DNA of 64,000 nt from Dyella mobilis (GTDB taxonomy: Bacteria; Pseudomonadota; Gammaproteobacteria; Xanthomonadales; Rhodanobacteraceae), in assembly GCF_016904945.1 (NCBI RefSeq), contig NZ_JADIKF010000037.1:62001-126000 (forward strand), in the 5' to 3' direction. The translations under genes and the position numbers were made by a program. The notes beneath the pieces were generated by a model. It saw only the letters and a program-made list of their open reading frames with translations, ran no database searches and had not been told where the DNA came from. Below, one piece after another: positions 57,385 through 64,000 of the stretch. Every line of letters begins with the position of its first letter. The stretch's first letter is position 1.

Positions 57385-57656
57385 CTAGGGCCTGTTAGCA
57401 CTATTTTCGTGGCCCGCGCCGGGAGCTGTTTGCGCGCCAGCCAAGGAAGAGTGAGGGAGTGTACGTCCGTACACGACCGAGCGATGACGTAGGATGACGG
57501 GCAAACAGACCCGGCCCGAAGGGTTGCCGTTGAGTGGCCGCCATGCGGCAGCGCGCGACACCGGCTTGGCAGCCAGCCAAGTCAGTGCCGCGCACTACCA
57601 CCTGACGGCCACTCAACGACAACGCGGGCTACGAAAATAGTGCTAACAGGCTCTAG
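57385..57656. mobile_element. MITE-like repeat, copy B (272 bp, with internal foldback)
   Basis: Ends 57385-57409 and 57632-57656 are the same 25-base inverted repeats as copy A (one mismatch between ends). It is in the opposite orientation to copy A and about 108 bases longer: the extra part contains a 27-base reverse complement of a segment of A (gttgccgttgagtggccgcc and seven more bases, from about 57521), so the right half can fold back on itself. Its right end is 37 bases before modE. No transposase frame. Confidence 0.83.
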
Positions 57657-57693
57657 ACTCCGCTCGCCACGCAAACCACGGGCCGCGCGCATC

Positions 57694-58488
57694 ATGTTCA
57701 AACTCAAGGGCATGCTTTCGCTTCAATCCGGCGACCAGACCCTGGGCGGCGCCGACCGCATCGCCCTGCTGGCGAAAATTGCCGAGACCGGATCGATCAC
57801 CGCCGCCGCGCGCGCCGTCGGCATGAGCTACAAAGGTGCCTGGGATGCGATCGACGCCATGAACAATCTGGCCGACGAGCCCCTGGTGATGCGTGCTGCC
57901 GGCGGCAAGGGCGGCGGCGGCACGCACCTGACCGAGCGCGGTCAGCGCCTGATTGAAACGTTCGCCGCACTCGAAAGCGTGCACCGGCAATTTCTCGCCC
58001 ATTTCGAATCGCTGGCCGATGCTTCAGCCACCGACATCACGCTGATAAGGAGCCTCATGTTCCGCACCAGTGCACGCAATCAGCTGTCGGGCCGCGTGGT
58101 GGCGATACGCAAAGGCGTCATCAACGACACCGTCGAACTGGAACTGCCCGGCGGCGAACGCGTAGTCGCCACGCTCACCAGCGAAAGCACGCTCGATCTC
58201 GGCCTCGAAGTGGGCACCGAGGCGATCGCGCTGATCAAGGCCTCTTCGGTGCTGGTGGGGCTTCCCGATCACCGCGTGCGCCTGTCCGCGCGCAATCAAT
58301 TTCCCGGCACGGTCATCCAGGTCACGCTGGGACCGGTGAATGCGGACGTGCGCATCCGCCTGGCCGGCGGCAGCGTGATGAGCGCCGTGGTCACCGTGGA
58401 AAGCGCGACGGCGCTGGAGTTGCAAGAAGGCCTGGCCGTGATGGCCATCGTCAAGGCTTCGAGTGTGATTCTCGGCACGAGTCGCTAA
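57694..58488 (+). CDS. modE: Molybdate-responsive regulator ModE
   Basis: 264 residues, as in E. coli (262). Residues 1-~110: ModE helix-turn-helix (LLAKIAETGSITAAARAVGMSYKGAWDAIDAMNNL). Residues ~126-262: two TOBE/Mop molybdate-binding units, each starting SARNQ and ending IKASSVLVG or VKASSVILG. It represses or activates molybdenum genes on binding molybdate. ATG 57694 (MFKLKGMLSL) is used; 57640 would start in the repeat. A ModE-type operator is found 48 bases after its stop. Confidence 0.94.
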   Translation: MFKLKGMLSLQSGDQTLGGADRIALLAKIAETGSITAAARAVGMSYKGAWDAIDAMNNLADEPLVMRAAGGKGGGGTHLTERGQRLIETFAALESVHRQFLAHFESLADASATDITLIRSLMFRTSARNQLSGRVVAIRKGVINDTVELELPGGERVVATLTSESTLDLGLEVGTEAIALIKASSVLVGLPDHRVRLSARNQFPGTVIQVTLGPVNADVRIRLAGGSVMSAVVTVESATALELQEGLAVMAIVKASSVILGTSR

Positions 58489-58536
58489 GGCTTCGCGGCA
58501 AAATGCCCGGCATTCGTCACGGTTATCCCCCGAAAA

Positions 58537-58562
58537 TCGTCATATACTCGACTACATAACGC
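58537..58562 (+). promoter_or_regulatory. ModE box
   Basis: Half-sites cgtcatata (58539-58547) and tacataacg (58554-58562) separated by ctcgac. With the leading at it closely follows the E. coli modA operator as I remember it (cgttatattg...ctacataacg). Halves match each other at 7 of 9 positions. It is 30 bases upstream of the next gene. Confidence 0.72.
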
Positions 58563-58591
58563 CTGCAAATGGCGCGGGGATCGTCAAGCAG

Positions 58592-59158
58592 ATGCTTTGG
58601 GGTCGTGGATGCACCTCCATCCCGCGATGGAGCAAGCAGTATCGGCACCTGGCAGGAATCGCCTTCCTGCTGCTCGGGCTCGCGTTGCCGGTTTCCTTCG
58701 TCCGCGCACAGGCCGCTCCCACCCCGGCCAGCATTCGCGTGATGGTGGAAGGCAAGCCGCCGATGATCCTCGATCGCCACGTGTTGGCCGCGATGCCGCG
58801 CGCCAGCGTCGACACAGCAGCCATCCATCACGAACCGCCTGCGCATTGGCAAGGCGTGAATCTCGAGGATGTTCTTCAGCGTGCTGGCGCGCCAAGTGGC
58901 GAGTCCCTGCGCGGACACGGCCTGGCCACCATCGTGCGCGTCACCGCCACCGATCACTACCAGGTGGTTTTCAGCCTGGGCGAACTCGACCCGATGCTCG
59001 GCAACCAGCAGGTGCTGCTGGTCGATACGCAGGATGGCCATCCGCTGGCCAAGAACGGGCCGTTTCGCCTGGTCGTGCCCAACGACAAGCGTCCGGCGCG
59101 CTGGATTCACGACGTCTCCACCATCGAAGTCATCGATAGCCGCACCGCTACACCCTGA
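58592..59158 (+). CDS. Exported molybdopterin-oxidoreductase-fold protein
   Basis: 188 residues. N-terminal signal/anchor (AGIAFLLLGLALPVSFVRAQ). The remainder resembles the oxidoreductase molybdopterin-binding fold of SUOX/YedY proteins in small form: HWQGVNLEDVLQRAGAP, VVFSLGELDP, and HPLAKNGPFRLVVPNDKRPARWIHDVSTIEV. The cysteine that ligates Mo in YedY and SUOX is not seen, so cofactor binding is uncertain. A ModE box precedes the gene and an OprD-like porin follows after 67 bases. Confidence 0.7.
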   Translation: MLWGRGCTSIPRWSKQYRHLAGIAFLLLGLALPVSFVRAQAAPTPASIRVMVEGKPPMILDRHVLAAMPRASVDTAAIHHEPPAHWQGVNLEDVLQRAGAPSGESLRGHGLATIVRVTATDHYQVVFSLGELDPMLGNQQVLLVDTQDGHPLAKNGPFRLVVPNDKRPARWIHDVSTIEVIDSRTATP

Positions 59159-59225
59159 TCCACCCGCCTTACTGCTGCGCCAACAGTGAACGTGATGTGC
59201 CATCCATTCACCGGGAGAGCCTTGC

Positions 59226-60560
59226 ATGCGAAAGAATTGGATCATCGCCCTGGCCGCGACAGGCCTGGTCGCCACCAGCGCCGTGGCACAAGCCGACGAT
59301 AGCTACGGCCTGGACAATATCTTCACCGACGGCCACGTCGACGGCGACCTGCGCCTCTACAACTTCAACCGTTGGTACGACAGCAAGACCACGCCCAACG
59401 CCAGCGCATTTTCTGTCGCGGCCTTGGTGAACGCGCAAACGGGCACCTTCTTCGGCGGCTTCAGCATCGGCGGTTCGTTCGTCACCTCCAACTCGCTGGG
59501 CACGCATTCGGACGAACTGGCCAAGATCGATACCACGCTGGCCGGCCCCAACAACTCCATCGGCGCCTTCAGCCAGGCCTACCTGCAATTCAAGCGCGAC
59601 ATGTTCCTGTTTCGCGGCGGCTATCAATACCTGGCCGACGACCCGTGGATGGGCAACAACGATTCGCGCATCATCCCTTCCTCGTACAACGCCTTGCTCG
59701 TGCAGGTCACGCCGCTGACCGGATGGAATCTGTTCGCCGTGCGCGAATACAGCTGGAAGAGTCGCACCTCCTACGGCATGTACCCCGACAACTTGTATTA
59801 CCCGTCGAAATTCGACGGCGATTCGATGTACGGCAACAATGGCTCATTGCCGCTCCAGGCACGCACGGCACCGGGAACCTGGGAAGGCGGCACCACCTAC
59901 GTAAACGGCGGCCTCAGCGCACAATTGCGCTATTACGATTTCATGAACTTTGCGCGTACCTTCTACACCGTAGACAGCTACGTGTTCCGCACCGACACGG
60001 GCTTCGATCCGGTAATCGGCGCGCAGTACCTCAGCCAGAACTACGGCTCTGACAATCGCTTCAGCGAGAACGACACCAAACTGTTCGGCATTGCCGGTGA
60101 TCGCGTAAAAAGCCAGGCCATCGGCGGCGACCTTGGCGTGATGATCCCCAACGGCCGCTTCGACATTTACTACAACAAGCTCGCACGCGAAGACGGTGCG
60201 GTGGGCGGCGGCGCGCTGATCTCGCCCTTCACCACCAACTACGGCACCGACCCGCTGTTCACCACGTCGATGATCCGCGGCCTGGTCGAAGCCGGCCCCG
60301 GTCGCGCATGGAAAGGCAAATTCACCTACGACCTGTTCGACAAGAAGCTGGAACTCACGGCCGCCTATGCGAAGTACCTCACCGATTACCGCGGGCACAG
60401 CCACGATCTGTACTTCGACGTGATCTATCATCTGGACGGCTATCTGCGCGGACTGACCTTGCGCGACCGCTGGGAGCTCTCCAATGGCGGCATCGACAAT
60501 CTCAACCCGACCAACCAGACCTTCGTCTATAACCGCGTGATGATCGACTACAAGTTCTAG
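59226..60560 (+). CDS. OprD-like outer-membrane porin
   Basis: 444 residues. Signal peptide (IIALAATGLVATSAVAQADD), then a beta-barrel with alternating hydrophobic strands (GDLRLYNFNRWYDSK, AYLQFKRDMFLFRGGYQYL, FDIYYNKLARE) and a C-terminal Phe in MIDYKF for outer-membrane assembly. The OprD family mostly takes up small anions. Location behind a ModE box and a molybdopterin-fold gene suggests molybdate or a related oxyanion. This is an inference. Confidence 0.82.
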   Translation: MRKNWIIALAATGLVATSAVAQADDSYGLDNIFTDGHVDGDLRLYNFNRWYDSKTTPNASAFSVAALVNAQTGTFFGGFSIGGSFVTSNSLGTHSDELAKIDTTLAGPNNSIGAFSQAYLQFKRDMFLFRGGYQYLADDPWMGNNDSRIIPSSYNALLVQVTPLTGWNLFAVREYSWKSRTSYGMYPDNLYYPSKFDGDSMYGNNGSLPLQARTAPGTWEGGTTYVNGGLSAQLRYYDFMNFARTFYTVDSYVFRTDTGFDPVIGAQYLSQNYGSDNRFSENDTKLFGIAGDRVKSQAIGGDLGVMIPNGRFDIYYNKLAREDGAVGGGALISPFTTNYGTDPLFTTSMIRGLVEAGPGRAWKGKFTYDLFDKKLELTAAYAKYLTDYRGHSHDLYFDVIYHLDGYLRGLTLRDRWELSNGGIDNLNPTNQTFVYNRVMIDYKF

Positions 60561-60679
60561 GAAAGGCTGCGGGCCATCATGAAATTCCGCTGAGGAAGCG
60601 CGGCGAAGGCATGCCTCGCCACCTTCCCTCGATCGGATCTCGCGCCTATGATCGGCGCAATCATTTTGCGGAGTTCTTC

Positions 60680-60898
60680 ATGCGCGCCATCCTCTTCATC
60701 ATCGGCGTAGCGCTGCTGGTCGGCGGCTTGTGGGTGGTTTTCGGCCACGGCGGCTACACCCAGACCGACACCGTCTTCCAGCTCGGCTCGGCCAAGCTCA
60801 CCGCCACCCATCAGAAAGCCTTTCCGGAATGGATGGGCATTGCGGGCATCGTGGTAGGCGCATTGCTCGCATTGGGCGGCATCTTCTCCAAGCGCTGA
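60680..60898 (+). CDS. Small two-helix membrane protein
   Basis: 72 residues from ATG 60680, with GGAG 6 bases upstream; the reading from 60611 adds no family features. Two membrane helices (AILFIIGVALLVGGLWVVF; IAGIVVGALLALGGIF) with a polar loop between. Similar tiny DUF3185-like proteins occur in Proteobacteria. Function unknown. Confidence 0.7.
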   Translation: MRAILFIIGVALLVGGLWVVFGHGGYTQTDTVFQLGSAKLTATHQKAFPEWMGIAGIVVGALLALGGIFSKR

Positions 60899-60967
60899 CA
60901 GCTCGCCTCCGCTATCTGAAGGGGCGTGAAGGAGATGCATGGCCGCCCAGCGGCTACAATGCGCACG

Positions 60968-63256
60968 ATGGATGTCTCCTACCTGATCGATTCGCTCAAC
61001 GATGCGCAGCGCGAAGCCGTCTGCGCGCCGCCCGGCCACTATCTGGTCCTCGCCGGTGCCGGCTCCGGCAAGACGCGCGTGCTCACACACCGTATCGGTT
61101 GGCTCAACCAGGTCGAGCGCGTGCCGCCGTGGGGCATTCTCGCGGTAACGTTCACCAACAAGGCCGCCGGCGAAATGCGCGCGCGCCTGGACAACCTGAT
61201 TCCGGGGGGCATCCAGGGGCTTACCGTAGGCACGTTCCACGGCATCGCGCACCGCCTGCTGCGCCGGCATTGGCGCGAAGCGGGATTGCCGGAAAGCTTC
61301 CAGATTCTGGATGCCGACGACCAGCAGCGCCTGGTCAAGCGCGTGGTCGCAGGGCTCGGCCTGGACGAAGCACGCTTTCCGCCGCGCCAGGCCACCTGGC
61401 AGATCAACAGCTGGAAAGACGAAGGCAAGCGCGCGGAAAACATCGAGCACGGCCAGCACCCGGTCACCCGCACCCTGGTGCAGATCTACCAGGCCTATGA
61501 AGATGCCTGCCGCCGTGCCGGCCTGGTCGACTTCGCCGAACTGCTGTTGCGCGCGCACGAACTTTGGTTGAAGCAGCCGGCCATCCTGGAGCATTACCAG
61601 CAACGCTGGCGCCACGTACTGGTCGACGAATTCCAGGACACCAACGCCTTGCAATATGCCTGGATCCGCGTGCTGGCCGGCCAGACCAGCCAGGTGTTCG
61701 TGGTGGGGGACGACGATCAGTCGATCTACGGCTGGCGCGGGGCCAAAGTAGAGAACGTGCAGCAGTTTCTGCGCGACTTTCCCGGCGCACGCACCATCAA
61801 GCTGGAACAGAACTACCGCTCCACCTCGAACATTCTCAAAGCCGCCAACAGCGTCATCGAGCGCAACGGCAATCGTCTCGGCAAACAATTGTGGACGGCC
61901 GGCGACGAAGGCGAGCGCATCGCCGTGTATGCCGCGTACAACGAACAAGATGAAGCGCGGTTCGTCGTCGAACGCATTCGCGAATACATCGCCGAGCATG
62001 GCGAAGCCAAGGACTGCGCGATCCTGTATCGCTCCAACGCCCAGTCGCGCAATTTCGAAGAACAGCTGATCCAGCACGATATTCCTTATCGCGTATACGG
62101 CGGACTGCGCTTTTTCGAGCGTGCGGAAATCAAGGATGCCCTCTCCTACCTTCGCCTCACCGCCAATCGTCACGACGACGCGGCCTTCGAGCGCGCCGTG
62201 AATACGCCGCCTCGCGGCATCGGCGACCGCACGCTGGATGTATTGCGCCGGCGTGCACGCGGCGAAGGCATTTCGATGTGGGAGGCTGCATTGAACGAGC
62301 TTTCCAGCAGCAACGAGCTGGCAGGGCGCGCCAAGAATGCGGTGAAAGGCTTTCTTGGCATGATCGACGGGATGGCGCGGACTTTTGCTCCCGCTTCGCA
62401 GCAGGAAGAGGGTTGGACTGAAGGGTCGCTGTTGCCCGAAGCCCCCACTTCGAACGCTCCCTCACCCAACCCTCTCCCCAGAGGGGAGAGGGCTTCAAAC
62501 GCGCTGCCACTATCCGAACAGATCGATCACGCCATCGTGCAATCGGGCCTGCGCGACTTCTACGAAAAGGACAGCCGCGGCAACGCCGAATCGCGCGTGG
62601 AAAATCTCGACGAACTGGTCAACGTAGCCAGCCGCTTCGAGATGACGCCCGACGATATCGAAGCGGGCCTGAGCGAGCTCTCCGCGTTCCTGTCGCACGC
62701 CGCGCTGGAAGCCGGCGAAGGCCAGGGCGAATCGTGGGACAACTGCGTGCAGTTGATGACCTTGCATTCGGCCAAGGGACTGGAATTTCCGCTGGTTTTC
62801 CTGGTCGGCCTGGAAGAAGGCCTGTTTCCCAGCCAACGCTCGGTGGAAGACGAAGGGCGCCTGGAGGAAGAGCGCAGGCTCGCCTACGTCGGCATCACCC
62901 GCGCGCGCGAACGCCTGGTGATCACTCACGCCGAATCGCGCCGCATGCACGGCACCGAGATGCTGGCGCGCCCCTCGCGCTTCCTCGGCGAAGTGCCGCC
63001 ATCGCTGATCGACGAAGTGCGTCCGCGCGTGCAGGTAAGCCGGCCGCTGTACGCCGGTCGTTTCGCCGAACCGGCACCATCGCTCAAGGAAGACCTGCCG
63101 GTGAAGCTGGGGCAGCGCGTCAACCACCCCACGTTCGGCGAAGGCGTGGTGATCAGCGCCGAAGGCAGCGGCGCGCATACCCGGCTGCAGGTGAACTTCG
63201 AAGGTGCCGGCAGCAAGTGGCTGGTTGCCGCTTACGCCAACCTCACTCCGCTATAG
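60968..63256 (+). CDS. uvrD: UvrD/Rep-family DNA helicase II (with REP-like insert)
   Basis: 762 residues against about 720 in E. coli. Walker A GAGSGKT (30-36), VTFTNKAAGEMRARL, DEFQDTN, VVGDDDQSIYGWRGA, EQNYRST, TLHSAKGLEFPLVFLVGLEEGLFP and GITRARERL are all in order, and the C-terminal KLGQRVNHPTFGEGVV is UvrD-typical. Extra residues at about 475-515 (NAPSPNPLPRGERASNA and flanks) come from an intergenic-type repeat inserted in frame. Works in mismatch and excision repair. ATG 60968 (MDVSYLIDSLND) used. Confidence 0.96.
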   Translation: MDVSYLIDSLNDAQREAVCAPPGHYLVLAGAGSGKTRVLTHRIGWLNQVERVPPWGILAVTFTNKAAGEMRARLDNLIPGGIQGLTVGTFHGIAHRLLRRHWREAGLPESFQILDADDQQRLVKRVVAGLGLDEARFPPRQATWQINSWKDEGKRAENIEHGQHPVTRTLVQIYQAYEDACRRAGLVDFAELLLRAHELWLKQPAILEHYQQRWRHVLVDEFQDTNALQYAWIRVLAGQTSQVFVVGDDDQSIYGWRGAKVENVQQFLRDFPGARTIKLEQNYRSTSNILKAANSVIERNGNRLGKQLWTAGDEGERIAVYAAYNEQDEARFVVERIREYIAEHGEAKDCAILYRSNAQSRNFEEQLIQHDIPYRVYGGLRFFERAEIKDALSYLRLTANRHDDAAFERAVNTPPRGIGDRTLDVLRRRARGEGISMWEAALNELSSSNELAGRAKNAVKGFLGMIDGMARTFAPASQQEEGWTEGSLLPEAPTSNAPSPNPLPRGERASNALPLSEQIDHAIVQSGLRDFYEKDSRGNAESRVENLDELVNVASRFEMTPDDIEAGLSELSAFLSHAALEAGEGQGESWDNCVQLMTLHSAKGLEFPLVFLVGLEEGLFPSQRSVEDEGRLEEERRLAYVGITRARERLVITHAESRRMHGTEMLARPSRFLGEVPPSLIDEVRPRVQVSRPLYAGRFAEPAPSLKEDLPVKLGQRVNHPTFGEGVVISAEGSGAHTRLQVNFEGAGSKWLVAAYANLTPL
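62470..62492. repeat. REP-like palindrome inside uvrD
   Basis: ccctctcccc (62470-62479), loop aga, ggggagaggg (62483-62492): a perfect 10-base stem. Translated as NPLPRGER in the helicase. Same family as the units at 27489 and 28549. Confidence 0.8.
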
Positions 63257-63268
63257 GAAGGGATACCG

Positions 63269-63850
63269 ATGAGCAAGCGACACCCCATCCGCGAGAGCGC
63301 GCGACAGCTCAGCTACGTGCAGCAACAACTGGTGCAGCTCTACAAGGGCATGCCCTGGGGCCATCGCCTGCTGAAGGGCTTGTCGATGGGGCTGCAGGCC
63401 TTGGCAGGTGCCAGCCTCGGCTACGGGCTGGGGTTGCTGCTCCACACGCAGCAGGCGTTCTGGGCCGCGTTGACCGCCATCTCGGTGACCCAGCAGACGT
63501 ACCTGGATACGCGCAATTCCTCCCGCGACCAGGTGATCGGCGCCGCGATCGGCGCGGCGGTCGCCATCGCGGCTACGTATCTGATCGGCGACAGCTATCT
63601 GTGCTACGGCGGCACCATGGTGGCCGTCATCATGCTGTGCTGGTGCTTCAACGTCGGCAACGCCGGCAAGCTGAGCGCCACCACCGCCACTATCGTCATG
63701 CTGGTGCCGCACGAAGGCGCGTTCTGGACAGTGGCGCTGACCCGCCTGGGCGAAGTCACCCTGGGAATCGGCTGTGCCCTGGTCGTTACCGGGGCAGCCA
63801 ACTGGATCGAGCGTCGCTGGCTCAATCACTGGACTGCCGGCGACGCCTGA
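63269..63850 (+). CDS. FUSC-family (fusaric acid resistance-like) membrane protein
   Basis: 193 residues. The first ~30 are cytoplasmic; five or six membrane helices follow (LKGLSMGLQALAGASLGYGLGLLL, GAAIGAAVAIAATYLIGDSYL, AVIMLCWCFNVGNAG, ATTATIVMLVPHEG, GEVTLGIGCALVVTGAANWIERRW). Single-domain FUSC-like proteins are possible exporters of aromatic acids. It follows uvrD by 12 bases and may be co-transcribed. Confidence 0.82.
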   Translation: MSKRHPIRESARQLSYVQQQLVQLYKGMPWGHRLLKGLSMGLQALAGASLGYGLGLLLHTQQAFWAALTAISVTQQTYLDTRNSSRDQVIGAAIGAAVAIAATYLIGDSYLCYGGTMVAVIMLCWCFNVGNAGKLSATTATIVMLVPHEGAFWTVALTRLGEVTLGIGCALVVTGAANWIERRWLNHWTAGDA

Positions 63851-63924
63851 GGACCTGTTCAGTGTCTCGGCCCGGTCCCCTATGATGGCCCGCGTAGCCC
63901 AGACCCGAGCAGGGACCGCAATCG

Positions 63925-64000
63925 ATGGCGAAACTGATCCCCTCCCGCAATAGCAGCCTGGCGCAGATGCAGGCGGGCGAGAAGCGCTTTTCCGAGCGTC
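63925..64000 (+). CDS. Start of a NERD-type protein/helicase (truncated by window end)
   Basis: ATG 63925 opens MAKLIPSRNSSLAQMQAGEKR, followed by FSER to the window edge. This opening resembles NERD-domain helicases (MA.LIPS....MT.GE.R). Only ~25 residues are in the window. Confidence 0.5.
   Translation, partial: MAKLIPSRNSSLAQMQAGEKRFSER

Overview
This is a GC-rich chromosomal window from a gammaproteobacterium, most likely of the Xanthomonadales and probably the Rhodanobacteraceae (Dyella, Luteibacter, Rhodanobacter, Frateuria type). That placement rests on gene order typical of the group (accB-accC-prmA-DUF3426-fis-purH; DUF2782 next to polA), a small RNA with C-rich loops after polA that resembles Xanthomonas sX13, HrcA/CIRCE control of groES, and a TonB-dependent-receptor carbohydrate locus. 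No 16S rRNA gene is present, so the genus is an inference.

Layout. 0-9.5 kb: assimilatory sulfate reduction (cysJ, cysI, cysH, a fused ATP sulfurylase-APS kinase, a CysB-type regulator, and cysG for the sirohaem of CysI). 9.6-14 kb: an LtaS/OpgB-like membrane sulfatase-fold protein, an M48 peptidase and YjgN. 14-16.1 kb: groES-groEL under a CIRCE element. 16.2-24.9 kb: class II aldolase, CutA, a cupin, a double redoxin, a MocR regulator facing a glutathione transferase, a DMT transporter, and DsbD with a TlpA-like thioredoxin. 25-31.6 kb: aroQ, accB, accC, prmA, a DUF3426 protein, fis and purH. 31.7-38.5 kb: an SBF-like transporter facing a LysR regulator, a second GST, a small EamA protein, DUF2782 and polA. 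38.7 kb: the sX13-like RNA. 38.9-42.4 kb: a LacI regulator and a complete ECF42 module (VOC protein, DGPF/YciI protein, ECF42 sigma factor) behind a matching ECF42-type promoter. 42.3-55.5 kb: an alpha-glucan utilisation locus (MFS transporter, six-hairpin glycosidase, GH31, GH13, TonB-dependent receptor, and a divergent GH13_23-like alpha-glucosidase). 55.8-57.3 kb: an HMG-CoA-synthase-family protein. 57.7-60.6 kb: ModE, a ModE-type operator, a molybdopterin-fold periplasmic protein and an OprD-like porin. 61-64 kb: uvrD, a FUSC-family protein and the start of a likely NERD-domain protein.

How the parts work together. The cys genes supply PAPS, sulfite and sulfide plus sirohaem for the reductase. 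The glucan locus imports oligosaccharides through the receptor, cuts them in the periplasm with GH31, GH13 and the six-hairpin enzyme, moves the products inward with the MFS carrier and finishes hydrolysis with the cytoplasmic GH13_23 enzyme. Three copies of one near-palindrome, TGMATACGTATKCA, sit in front of its transcription units.

The most interesting non-coding content: a 25-bp-TIR repeat family (two copies in opposite orientation plus a lone end), one copy of which supplies the stop codons of both flanking genes; a perfect REP-like palindrome inserted in frame in uvrD; the sX13-like RNA; the ECF42 promoter; the ModE box in front of a porin operon; and the repeated LacI-like operators. 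I see no CRISPR array, rRNA, prophage, transposase gene or defence island.
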